Shown: piece by piece, positions 32,657 through 43,145 of the stretch
Layout: the number at the start of each line of letters is the position of its first letter
Position numbering within the stretch: the first letter of the stretch is position 1
NCBI GenBank assembly: GCA_019614645.1
Contig: JABWDB010000008.1
Span: 2,170,001-2,234,000, forward strand
DNA length: 64,000 bases
Source of the DNA: Stratiolaelaps scimitus
Taxonomy: Eukaryota; Arthropoda; Arachnida; Mesostigmata; Laelapidae
Direction: 5' to 3'
Notes under the pieces: generated by a model
What the model was told of the DNA's origin: nothing
The model's input: the letters and a program-made list of their open reading frames with translations, nothing else
Databases searched by the model: none
Program-made: the position numbers and the translations under genes

Positions 32657-33208
32657 TTACCATTTCGTGTACGTTCTTTGTCCAAACAGTGTTTCTCTCT
32701 GATTGGAAGAAGAACGGCGGCGACGCCAGCTGACGTATTGCTGGCCGAACCGACGATACATTTGACGTCGCGCAGTACCGCGTCTTGACGTCTCCGGAAA
32801 GGCGACGTTCTTTTTACGCCAAGACAACATCGCTCCGTCGCGGAGCTTCCGAACAGCACCAAAGTCAGAGAATTGGCCACGGCAGCGAGGGCAGTACATC
32901 AGCACGACGACAGATGTTCCCCTCAACAGCCAATGGGAGCCACATGGGAGATGATGGTCACTAGAGACGCCTAGAGAAACGTCCTCGCTCCTGCTCCATG
33001 AACCGACAGAGAGAATCATTTTGAAGGAGATATCCCATCCCCTCTCCTCTGCAGCAGCAGCAGCGGCGGCACCCGGCAGCCACAGTCTTTCAGCGTTGTT
33101 GTCGTTGTCGTCGTCTCCGCCAGCCGACGGGCATCCAATCCCGAAATGTACGCCGTCTTGCACAGGGTGCTTCGTAGCTATATAATAGCAGTGCCAGTCG
33201 TCCTTCAT
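32657..33208 (-). CDS. ORF, 183 aa, unknown, CPRC motif
   Basis: ATG at 33206-33208 and 183 codons to TAA. Mostly high complexity: it starts MKDDWHCYYIATKHPVQDGV, has a DDDNDNN and poly-Ala stretch, then LMYCPRCRGQFSDFGAVRKL, and a very basic end (RRGTARRQMYRRFGQQYVSW). CPRC could be half of a zinc-binding ribbon, but no second pair is placed correctly. The basic tail suggests nucleic-acid binding if real. It is one of the two longest non-repetitive ATG frames in the window; about one such frame is expected by chance. The start context (GCCAATGA) is weak. Confidence 0.27.
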   Translation of the reverse strand: MKDDWHCYYIATKHPVQDGVHFGIGCPSAGGDDDNDNNAERLWLPGAAAAAAAEERGWDISFKMILSVGSWSRSEDVSLGVSSDHHLPCGSHWLLRGTSVVVLMYCPRCRGQFSDFGAVRKLRDGAMLSWRKKNVAFPETSRRGTARRQMYRRFGQQYVSWRRRRSSSNQRETLFGQRTYTKW

Positions 33209-34804
33209 TGGCTCGTTGATTCGTTGGCCACTTATCCCCCGAACGTCCAGCTACCCTCTACCCCCCGTCCCCCGCCCCGTCCCCCCGAGTCCATAAATCG
33301 GTCTCAGTTGCAACGAGGGCGGACAAAGCAATTATACAGCAAAGCACGAACGCCAAAGCACTACTGGAAGTATCCAATTTGCGAATGCAATATCTATCAC
33401 GTAGTAATGACTTTTCCGCCCTGCTTGGTACAGCTCCAATGAACGAAGGCAGGATAGAGAAGGACTCTCTCTCTCTCTACCTCTCTGTCTTTCTGGCTTT
33501 CGTTTGCGTCGAGGGCTGAAATGAAGCAGAACATATGAATCCTCTTTGTGTACGCAAAAATATGGGTCTCGTGGGAGTCGCCGCAGCGCGAGAACTCGAG
33601 TCGGAATCGCATACGCACGCTCACAGTGTGCAGCGGCGATGGCGGTGGCCCTTGTGGGCTGCTTGCTCTGCCCCTCGAAGCGGGGCTACCGCTGCAAAGC
33701 AAGCAAGCTATAATACCTCTCGGCGAACACCGCGATCGGTTGCCTAGACTGGTGGCCTGGCTGGTTGCTCTGCTGCTGCTGCCGTCTTGGCCGCCGCTGG
33801 TGCGACTTGGGTGCGCGATCGTGCGTACACAGCGAGTCTATCAATTTAGTCAGCAACAAATACTAAATTCGCAATCTTGTCGGCTCAGAGGTTCGAGCGG
33901 CCGCCAAGACCGTGATCGCCAGATTGCGACCACCGATTGCTGCCATTAACCATGAGGACAAGTGCACGGGAAGAGAGAAAGAGCGAGAGAGAGAGGAGAA
34001 ACGGATATTGTACAATGCTTGTACTGGTTCCGGCTGGCGTTTTTTTTTGTTGTTTATTATTATACTCAGTTAGAACATTGGTTGCCCTGTTATCGGATGA
34101 CATGCTCTCTGTACATGAGTTGACATTATTTCGTCACGTAACTTAGCTACAGCATTAGTCATCCCCAGGTGTGACGTATCGAATATCGTATAGATATATA
34201 ACTTATACTCTCATAACGTGTAGAATTGCAAATCAGTCTATGCCGTATGCACGTCAAGGCATTAATACTATTATTATTAATTTTATCCTATAGCAAATAC
34301 AATGTGACTGCTACATCTACATATGACTAATATGTGACGCCGAAACGATAAAATGCTATGACGACACTTTTATACATGATGGCTCGATTACCCTCGCCTA
34401 CTCACACCACAATACGACAAATACGATATATATATATGCAATGTTTATATTATTATATGTTCTTTTCTGTGATGACGACAGAGAGAGAGAATAGCACAAT
34501 TAGCGTTGATCAATGCAATTAAAATACTACGGTGACGTTATGACGCAATCGTGTCAACATTGTCAGCAGCAACAATACAGGTAGACAATAGCTACACAAT
34601 GGAGGTGTGCCGATTTTCGGGGCTTTGTGTTGATGAACAAAATCGAAGCGACCTTCATCTCAAATTCATTCCTTTAAACAGCCCGGCTGGCACCATTCAC
34701 AGCCGTTGCATAGTATATTCTCATTGTACTCAAATCTCTTCGCTCAATGCGGCCACCGCTGTAATCTAGCAAATTGTCAACGAACTTTACACACCTGACC
34801 ATTG
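33209..34804. other. no clear gene
   Basis: Quadruplex-type C runs at 33261-33286, CT and GA tracts at 33463-33480 and 33970-33993, AT-rich DNA from 34.1 to 34.6 kb with a short (AT)6 at 34426-34437. Confidence 0.6.
33261..33286 (-). other. canonical G-quadruplex motif on minus strand
   Basis: C6-GT-C5-G-C4-GT-C6 on the plus strand gives G6, G4, G5 and G6 with loops of 2, 1 and 2 on the minus strand. That is a very stable short-loop quadruplex type. It lies about 50 bases upstream of the 32657-33208 minus ORF start. Confidence 0.75.
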
Positions 34805-34892
34805 ATGGCGGGCGAGATCCAATGGGATGAACATGGGAGCGAGTTGTTCACGACCCCTTTACCAATAGCAGTGCCCGTCGCTTCTCGACAAG
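34805..34892 (+). CDS. candidate first coding exon (MAGEIQWDEHGSE..)
   Basis: ATG after an in-frame TGA at 34796-34798, then 29 codons and one base, ending in a near-consensus donor AAG|GTAAGC (34891-34898). The peptide is high complexity and soluble: MAGEIQWDEHGSELFTTPLP, then IAVPVASRQ. Start context is ATTGATGG (G at +4). The exon ends in phase 1, like the candidate first exon at 14532-14559, so both could splice to the same downstream exon as alternative starts. No promoter motif is clear upstream, although AT-rich DNA precedes it. The minus strand is also open here. Confidence 0.3.
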
Positions 34893-35708
34893 GTAAGCTC
34901 TCTAAACCCTCGTCATGAGTCTGATGTGTGCTCTGTACTATTACAGCATACGCACCTATGCGCGGGCGCGAACTTAGTCGAGTTGTCTCAGTAGCACCAC
35001 TGTGTTCTCCGCACACAACAATGAGATGTGATTTCGTTTACTTCAACAACAACAACAGCTAACTACTGTGTACACCATACGAGTCGTCCACCGTTAACGT
35101 GGAAACAACTAACTTGAGGTGTGTCCGCACAGTGAGGCCAATCTTGAAATGATGCGTCTTCCTGCCGCCTACACCGTCTGCTTGGTGTGTTGAAACTTAA
35201 TTCTCTCCTACAACATTTTGCTCTGGATCAACGCCTACCATGGTTGTAGAGCATGAGCCGCTCGGCTGTGGCTACATCAAGGACAGCCAGTTACTAACGA
35301 ACGGCGCGAACATCCGTTTTCTACCTTTCATTCGGGATAAGGCTCAGCTAACCTCAGGTTGAGCAAGCCCAAGAATACGAATCGCCCTATGGAGGGGCAC
35401 AATCGCTTCCTTTTTTCTATAACCATTAGGCTCTTGTCAGGCAGCATCGATCGCAGGCGTCGCAAATCGTTTCTTTCGACGACAGTTGACAAGCTTCGCA
35501 AGGTAGCTGCCTCCGATTAGCGCCTGCCGCACGATCCTGCCTTCATTTCCACAAAACAGTTCACTGTGTATTCATCACTAGCTTCCATATTTCGGTTATT
35601 TTTCGTTCGACCGCCTTTGGTCGCCCGCCTGCCTGCCCGGGTAGTTGTTCGTTCAGCTCATAAACCTGTCCGTGTTCTACATACGGTCACTGCATTCGCG
35701 TTAGCGGT

Positions 35709-35749
<41 letters not shown>

Positions 35750-36003
35750 CATAATGACTTCTAAAAATTTGTCTCGTCGTTCGTCGTCGCGCAAAACGTT
35801 CGGCGACTCTTCTGTCTCGTGTCCACCACCTACAGAGAGACAGGCCTCGTTGTCTATATCGGGGTAGGTATAGTTATTCTTTGTCACCATTAATCGCAAA
35901 TGATGATACTCTATTTCTATCTCTAATGGGTATTCTACTTCTTCATAGACTGCTTTCGTTGTCTCGTATGCTCGCTTATGAGGTGCTACAAAGTACAGGC
36001 AGT
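34893..36003. other. no clear gene
   Basis: Mixed DNA with the longest (AT)n array of the window at 35711-35746. Confidence 0.6.
35711..35746. repeat. (TA)18 microsatellite
   Basis: Longest uninterrupted dinucleotide array in the window. Confidence 0.97.
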
Positions 36004-36063
36004 AGCAATCGTCGTTCCGTGGACGTTAAATGTTGGCCGAGAGACAACCCGAAAACGTCATAG
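36004..36063 (+). repeat. short interspersed repeat, copy B (TTAAATGTTGGC core)
   Basis: AGCAATC..TTCCGTGGACGTTAAATGTTGGCC..AGAGA..CCCGAAAA..TAG, related to copy A at 31649-31703. Core at 36026-36037. The shared block resembles the end of a non-LTR retroelement family, but which one cannot be told. Confidence 0.6.
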
Positions 36064-38604
36064 CGGCAGACTTCTGAAGCTGAGCCATAATAAAATACTG
36101 CGCCGGTGACATGCGTTCAGATAACGTCCCGTTGTTCCCTCCTTGCATTCACCTCTCGCTGAATCAAACATAATTCGAAGGCAATGATTTTTGTCGCGAG
36201 CACCACCAGGAAATGCTAGCTAGTAAAGTCATGCCCGTCCGTAGTGGTGAGCGGTTTTACCACATTAAAATGACGCAAATCACCAGCAGCACCAGCATCA
36301 CGACCACCAGCATGATTATCATCCATCCGCCTTACGTCATCACCACATCATTTTCTTTCTTCGACCTGGAAAACACTAGGAGAGATAAGGAAAGCGACTA
36401 AGATCAACGAAAGAGAGAGAGAGAGAGAAAGAGAGCAGTGAAGGGGAAAGCCTTAAATAAAATATGAGATCTCGTTCGTTAGTTATTATGATTAGTATCA
36501 TCATCATTATCAGCACGGTCGCTGCGTCAGCCAGCATCGTCATATCCATCGTCATTATTATTATAAACAATGACCACGGGCTGTCAACTTGCGTCCGCCT
36601 TGATGTTGCCCACCTCCAGCGATCGAACTGCCGCCGCCGCCGCCACCGCCGCCGCCGCTGCTGCTGCCGCTGCTTGTGCTGACTGGTCGACAGAGAGACA
36701 GTCAAACAGATAGGCACAGTCCAACCGACTATCGGCTACCGGCCGCCCAAACTGACGACTACCGTTTCCCTATTTCATCTTCTTCTTCTTCTTCCTTCTC
36801 TTCCTCCATCCCCCAGCGAAAACGCCGCTTCCTGAGCTACACTCACACAGACACACACAGTCCACTACAGCAGCAGTACTACTACTACTACCACCATGGC
36901 ACAGTTGCCACTACAGCGACAAGCGGAGGATCCCAGAGATCGTTAATATGAATTTATTGCTGTTGCACATCGTGCTGTCAACACTCAAGCGAGTGACGCC
37001 GCTTGGCGCAGCGGCGGTCGCTGCGCTCTGCGGCTAACGACGATTAATCAGGCGACAGAGGACGACAACGACAACCGCGAAACGGGCGGCGGCGGCGGCG
37101 GCGGCGGCTGCACTCACAACAAACAACAAGAGCGGGAGCAGGGCAACGATCGTTGTCGTCGTGGCCGCCTTGTGGCTGTTTACGTGAGCGAGCCTATCGA
37201 GCGACTAAGTGAGTGACTTTGTATGGGTTGTTGTTGCTGCTGTTGTTGTTGCCGGCTTCTTACGGCTTAAGGATGCCATACCATTGGCGGTTAACTCGAG
37301 GCCGAAAGTCGTTGCGTTTGTTTTCTGCTTAGCGGGTGAGGTCGAGTCCGCTGTTGCTGGCCCGACAGTATTGGTGATGCTTCTGGGTGCCCTCGGGAAG
37401 CCTCGGAGAGTCGAATGCTGTGTGGCTAATGATGCCTATGATTCGCATGCGTGAAGATGGAAGCAATGAAATGGCAAACTGAGTCGCTGACCGATAGGGT
37501 CAGTTGCTGGCTGAGGGTGAGGCTTGTCCACAGCGACTATCCTGTTTTGACTTTTAATAGTTTCTCCCACACACACACAGACGAACGCGCGAGAGAGCCT
37601 TCCTGAGGCTAATTGTAACGAGAGAAACAGAGAGAAATACCTGCTAGGCCATCTTCCCCCGTTGATTTCACAGCGGTCCGCCGGCGGCGCGCTCAGCCAG
37701 CCCTAGCTTCATCTGTTCTCCGCCACAATGAACTGTGTCAACAGTTCTGCTCTTTATTTTAAATACCATATTATGTGGTGTAACGCAAAGCCCTGTTTGA
37801 TTAATACTAGAAGGCACAACTTCTAGCATCTATCTGCTATGACTTTCGTAAGGCAATGCCTTCCTACTGCTGGCCGTAGTGCCCAATCTCTCTCTCTCTC
37901 TCACTCTCTCTCTATCTCTTACACTCTATCTTTCCACGTCCCTCTCATTCGGGTACCACCGCGTTCAGAAACCATCTTATTGACGTCTCTGTTGGGAATT
38001 CCGTTGTCAGGAGGTGTCCGCCGCTGTCTAGCACTAGTCAGTCGGCAGGTCTGGAAAATATTAGGTTAAGCTAGAACCGGCACCAGAAGCAAATGGACCG
38101 AACCCAGCAGTAGCGATGCCGAGCCGGGGCCATTTTTCAGCTCCGCTCCGTTGGGTTTCGCCTGTCCATGTTACTTAGTTTCGCTCTCTCTCTCTCTCTT
38201 TGACTCGAGTCGTTCATATGACCACTACTACCTCCAATGCTGCTGCTGATGCTGCCAGAGGAGAACTGGAGTCCTCCCAGTGAGTCGACGAGCGGCGTCG
38301 CTCTGCCCCTGCCGCTGGCGGTGTTGCCCAGAGTTCGGCCGAGCGGCCGGGGCCACTGCCATCATCTACCACCACTAGCACTACCTGCTGCAGTGGTGGA
38401 ACTGGCGCCTCCCTCGCTGCTAGCCTATAGCAGCTAGAGCGGGGAGGCTGGCCGGCCGGCCGGCAAGGAAGCCAGCCTTAATGCTACTAAATGATGATTG
38501 GAATAATAACAGTTATCGTAAAATAATACCAACACTGTGTGTTGTCGCCCTACCGGCGTCGTTGCTCTCCCTTACTCACTTCTCTCTCTCTTTCTCTCTG
38601 CGCG
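36064..38604. other. no clear gene; triplet and CT tracts
   Basis: GA tract at 36411-36435, CAT/ATT-rich DNA near 36490-36570, GCC run near 36630-36665, GGC run at 37085-37109, and CT runs at 37886-37916 and 38183-38200. An acceptor-like CACACACACAG ends near 37578 with a 43-codon open frame (SLPEANCNERNREKYLLG) behind it and no clear donor. Confidence 0.5.
37085..37109. repeat. (GGC)8 trinucleotide array
   Basis: Pure GGC run within CAA/GAC-rich DNA. Confidence 0.95.
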
Positions 38605-38620
38605 TTCATTGCAGGTGAGT
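38581..38620 (+). promoter_or_regulatory. recursive splice junction or 3' splice site, CAG|GTGAGT
   Basis: A CT-rich tract (38581-38600) and TTCATTGCAG (ending 38614) are followed at once by GTGAGT (38615-38620). This matches the acceptor-donor fusion of recursive splice sites known from long fly introns: pyrimidines, CAG, GTRAGT. The alternative is an ordinary acceptor before the short exon at 38615. Confidence 0.38.
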
Positions 38621-38665
38621 GATGCGGCCAAGATACCGTGCGGCGACACGAAGGCCGACAAGTGA
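38615..38665 (+). CDS. alternative reading: short last coding exon (VSDAAKIP..)
   Basis: After the acceptor at 38614, phase 0 reads 16 codons (VSDAAKIPCGDTKADK) to TGA at 38663-38665. Codon choice (GCC, AAG, GAC, GGC) is like that of expressed genes. AATAAA at 39053-39058 could end a UTR of about 400 bases. It would be an alternative last exon, parallel to 54671-54727, which also starts V-S in phase 0. Confidence 0.22.
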   Translation: MSDAAKIPCGDTKADK

Positions 38666-39240
38666 CAGCACAACGTAAAAAGCAAACAGATAGGCAGACA
38701 TTAGTGACGTCCTGGAAAGGCGTGAAATTGGCAAGATACACTCGCACTGGAAGGAAAAAGTTACGAAATGTCGCTGTGTGCATGTGTCTACTAAATGTGA
38801 CAGTATGTCGATTCTAGATATGCACACACACATAGATATATAAACGATAAGCAGTAACAGCGACGGCCCATAGACAAGGTCCAGAAAGCAGTGGACAAGA
38901 GTGTACACCGATGTGGATGAATTCGTAACGGAGAACCATTCCGATTTAGATGAAGCTGTTTGGAATAATTGAAGCACCATAGAAGCACGAACAACAACTG
39001 CGGCAACAACAAAAATAATAATTAAAAAAATTGCTGTAATCTTCGTGGCAGCAATAAACCAGAGGACTAATCCGAAATAGTAATGATCAGTTCTCCCTTT
39101 TATATCATGCTAAGTATCACGTACTTGCTAATTGTGAGCATGCTGCCAGGTCGTGTATTTCTCGAGTTCGAGAAATAAATCCCGAGAAAAAAATGCACAC
39201 GCGAACAGCGAGACTAAATATGTGGCCTCAGAATAGGTGT
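38666..39240. other. possible 3' UTR, otherwise empty
   Basis: No ORF of interest. A short CA run at 38821-38831, A-rich DNA near 39008-39030, then AATAAA at 39053-39058. Confidence 0.4.
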
Positions 39241-39370
39241 CGATAATAATAATAATAGCCCAATCGGCCAGCGTTGTCATGCGTCTGACAGGATTTGAAC
39301 CCAACACACACGTCCCTCCGGTCTAGTCTCTAGTCCAAGACGCTCACCGCTAGACGACCATCCAGGCGAT
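39241..39370 (-). mobile_element. tRNA-derived SINE-like element, copy 3 (best preserved)
   Basis: Minus strand: TGGTCGTCTAGCGGTG (A box, 39345-39360), then a GTCT..AGAC stem around an anticodon-like loop, then GGTTCAAATCC (B box, 39291-39301), TTGGGCTA and an (ATT)5 tail (39242-39256). The T stem has mismatches and the anticodon position reads CTA, so it is not a working tRNA. Head, spacer and tail order matches the copies at 3159 and 6819. All three lie on the minus strand. Confidence 0.6.
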
Positions 39371-40999
39371 GGCCCAAGAGAGCGAGAGTCAAGCTGAACC
39401 GCCCGATGCTATTTGTCACCCCGAAACCACTCTATTATTGCCGCACTAGCATGAGAGTAATTGGGCTTAATCACAAGTAGTGGCCGACGGCGGAAACACC
39501 GCCAGGCTTAACAACGGTGACAAATACAATGGGCGCTGCCAAGCTAAAAATGTTTTGGCCCGTCAACCCAATGGCGTTCGCTGTTAAATGATGATGTTAC
39601 CAGTTCGCGTCAGCTTTAGCAATAATATGATCGTTTGTCGCTTCTGATAACATTAGGGACTAATGTTCAAATAATAATAATAATAATCATCATAGCATAT
39701 AGTAATTATTGTTTTCAAACAGAATGACTGTCCCGGCTCACCGTCAACCTAGTTGCCTGCTTAAGCGGACACACTCGCATATATTATTAATACTTGTAAG
39801 GATCATTTTTAACCTGCTTCATCTCATTCAGCAAATATCATCATTGGGACACATTGTGCCACAGATCTCGGTAATGCATAACAGTAGCCTGTGTTCTGGA
39901 GTATCTTAGAGAACGTCATCTGGATGGCACTCATTTCGCTGTGCCACTCTATCGTCTACCCTCCTCACATATTTGTGACAGTGTACAGCCAGCGTTAATG
40001 ACTAGTGTCTTAGCTAATGAAGATGTGTACTGGCTCGGCGAAATGACAAACGATAAAATGTGTCGAAATTTGCTTCAGGTACGTCTATGCGTTGGACTCT
40101 AGGGAAAATATGCCTTAAAATGTATTATCTACTTCCTGGCGACATTGCTGTTGTTGTTATTATTGTCGTTGTCATCTGTGTCGCCGTGTTCGTGATTGTT
40201 GAAGTAGGCAGTGCCTTGATTGTTTGGTGTAGCCAACCATGCCTGTTTGCCAACGGAATGATTCTCTCCAAGGGATTGCCAGCGACGAGCTGCTCGCTCC
40301 GCACCCTTGGCTACGTGGAGGTGAACAAATCAACCTTAACACCCTTAGAGAAGCCACTTGGGAAAATCCGAATGGCAAAATGTTCATCCAGGCGGTAGTT
40401 GCTTGTTTTCGTTCACCATAGACATACAGCCAGCATACGCAATGTCTAACATCGACGCGAGTGCTACAACAATAACAACGACAGCAACAATGATTCAATT
40501 ACAGCAGCAATAGTACAATCAACATTGTTTACAACAATCGGCAACGCCAACGGATACAATTCATACAGCAGAGCAGGTGATGCTTATTATCGTAGATGAG
40601 CAATAGAATTATCTACTTTGTTTCTATTATAATATTACCTAAAACTCGATATCTCTTTGCCTGGCGACGTCCTGCACGCTAATCCGCGCGGATTACAAAT
40701 GACGATTAGTTCTCCTCGGCGCACCGACGTTAGGGCAGCAGCCATGAGCCGTGCGAGTCTGTTCTTGAATTGGTAAGTGCTTCCCGAGGTAGATTGCGGC
40801 GTTGCCCTTGAATCGTTGATTACGCTTGCGGCGGAGGATAGTGCGCTTTTGCATTGTCTCCTATTGTGTTTTAGTGACAATTGTTATTTTTAGTAACAAT
40901 GATTATATGTAGATCAAATTGAACAAAAATATCTCAATGGGGAGATAGATCAGTTGATGGGAATCGAAAAATGAAAACGCGATTTCTAATCGGGAACAA
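39371..40999. other. no clear gene; weak splice-like sites
   Basis: ATA run at 39670-39687. TTTGCTTCAG|GTACGT at 40069-40084 is a weaker acceptor-donor fusion. An ATG frame at 40699-40772 (MTISSPRRTDVRAAAMSRAS) ends at TTG|GTAAGT and could be a first exon in phase 2. A minus frame over 40635-40880 has no ATG. Confidence 0.45.
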
Positions 41000-41251
41000 A
41001 TGATGGAGGGAATTCATCGTGATTATATTGAAATAATGTTTGAGCATCAGATGGAGGCCCAAATCGATGTATTATATAGTGAATTTATTTCTTTAACGAA
41101 ATGGGAATACTTTAAATGTTGGCGGGCAGCGCTGTGGTTCCCGCTATCCGCATTGAGAGCCGACATGAGCAGTCAATCGGCTGAGCTCAAACCTCAGATA
41201 TATCGCTGTTCTGAACGTTATGTTGAACTTGATAACTTCAACTACAGATGA
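41000..41251 (+). CDS. small ORF, 83 aa, unknown, acidic/aromatic
   Basis: Two consecutive ATGs at 41000 and 41003, then 83 codons to TGA; the frame is open back to about 40955. The composition is unusually protein-like for this window: MMEGIHRDYIEIMFEHQMEA, SEFISLTKWEYFKCWRAALW, ELKPQIYRCSERYVELDN. It is rich in Glu, Tyr and Trp with no simple repeat. AT-rich codons contrast with the GC-rich frames elsewhere. It contains the TTAAATGTTGGC core (41112-41123), encoding part of FKCWR. It could be a decayed transposon fragment, a small gene or an exon. Confidence 0.28.
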   Translation: MMEGIHRDYIEIMFEHQMEAQIDVLYSEFISLTKWEYFKCWRAALWFPLSALRADMSSQSAELKPQIYRCSERYVELDNFNYR

Positions 41252-43145
41252 ACGAGACGAGTGACAGAACGAGTAGCTGTTCTATTATTGACGAGGTTAC
41301 GAAGAAGTTGTATCGGGTGGAACTGAGTTTGCACGAGTTTCTACGACAGCTAAAAGTGGTTTAATGTACAATACAAAACTCGGACTGTTACTCGTCCATG
41401 GCACTGCTGTTCGCCAGGTAGATGCAAAAGTCGCAGGGCATAGTCAGACGTTGTCGAGCTGATGCAATAGCTAATGCCTGTGAAGAAACGGGCGGACAGA
41501 GTTAGTGCAGCTTGATAACGAATGTGGACTATTATTAGTATTATTGTTCCTTAACCAAGAAATTAAATTAGTCCACTCAGTAAGTTAATCAGCATTAACC
41601 AGTGTGTGTTGCTGTATACAACCGTGTTCCACTATGATGTTCTATGGTATCGTTCGGAGTGAGGAATAGCTGCCAGCCTTCCTCGTCCCACTTTTCAACT
41701 GGCTGGAATCGTGCCGGCGCCCCGTTGCCATTTCCTGAGTGACATCGCATTACACTGTACTCATTCGTACACATACGCTTCGTTGCTATTGCTACTGCTG
41801 TCTTCCATCGTCTTCAACGAGGACACAACAGTTTGGGGGCTCTATAGTTCCTCCAGTATGCTCTCTGGCTCATTACATTATGCATCCATTGCGTACGCCA
41901 GCTGCTGCTACGTGTATACGCCCGCGTGCAATATTCGTGACCTGCCTGCTTGCCTGCCGGACGAGGGGGCGAGCAAACTCGGCACGAGAGAGCGCACTCC
42001 GGTTCAAACATAAAATCTCATCAAAAGCTCATGCTATAGTCCCCCACCTCCGCCCCACTTACCCCGGCCCGCAGACCCCGGCCCTAACGCTGGTCTCGTT
42101 CTCGTTATAGAGCTTCCAGAAACTTCTGCGCTTGCCTTTTATTGTGGCTGCTCATTCACTGGTACAACCCAGTCCTTGCTTAGTTGTAGCCGTTGTCGTC
42201 GTCTCCGCTATGGCAGCAGCAAACTGCTGAGAGCAATTTCCTTATCCACCTTTCACTATCTACTCGCGGCGGGCAGGAGACTGCGACGCGGCATTCTAAC
42301 ATCTCGCATCTGCTAACACTAAAATACGGGGAGAAACAGGGGGAGCGAGAGAGAGAGAGATAGAGAGAGAGGGGAAGATGCATCGCATTAACAATACGAC
42401 AAGTTCGTCAGAAACATGGAAATTACATTTATCCTTTGTTTTATGGTTGAATTGCAACAGTAATAATAATAAGCAGTTTTTCTCTTCCATCATATCCAGA
42501 TGCTTAGGACTGCGAGCACAAGGGAAGTTCTTCTCAATTTGTTACTTTTTTTTTTGTGATGTCATTACAGCTACTTGAAAGAGCTGCAACACAGAACCGC
42601 CGCATCAGAGGGACCATATTCCAATATCGTAACCATTGGACGTATCTCTTGCTGTTGCTGTTGTTGCGAGGAGTTATGAGGAGTAGCCGTCGCTGTATAC
42701 TGTTTGCCGCGTACACGCAAATCTTTTTCCTTGCAATTAACAAAATTATAGCATACTACTGACTCGCTGCCTCTCCGTCAGCCGGCGTAAGGCTTGATAC
42801 TAGTGATGGAGAGAAAGATCTCTCTCTCTCTAGCGAGAGAGATAGAGACTTGAGACCGAGAATCAACCGGACGAGATGTTGTTCTCAAGTCATTTCCCCT
42901 CCGATATCATCTACATCCTTCAGCCATCATTATCACATATTTAAGGCTTCACGACGAGTGACCTCCACCTTCTCCTCTGTGCTGATACTGGTCGGCCGGT
43001 GCCAGCAAAGGGCATTCTTGGAACGAGCCCCTTTTTCTCGCTGTCATTAACGATATCGTGTGCGACGTTTAGTCCTCTTAATTATCTCATATTGACGACG
43101 CCCAGGCTTTTTCACACCCGGACGCCGTGTGTGCTGCCAGCCAAA
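41252..43145. other. no clear gene
   Basis: GA tract at 42349-42371. A CT/GA inverted repeat at about 42818-42843 (ATCTCTCTC against GAGAGAGAT). TTG triplets near 42650-42668. Confidence 0.55.

Noticed and set aside
39285..39370. Functional tRNA gene
   Set aside because: Mismatched T stem, anticodon position reading CTA, and a SINE-type tail argue against it.
39722..39796. Acceptor (TTTTCAAACAG), ATG and donor CTT|GTAAGG in sequence
   Set aside because: The pyrimidine tract is short and the donor lacks G at its last exon base; it could be real but is not better than chance.
40635..40880. Minus frame of 81 codons with good composition
   Set aside because: No ATG, and neither edge has a convincing splice site apart from a weak GTAATA.
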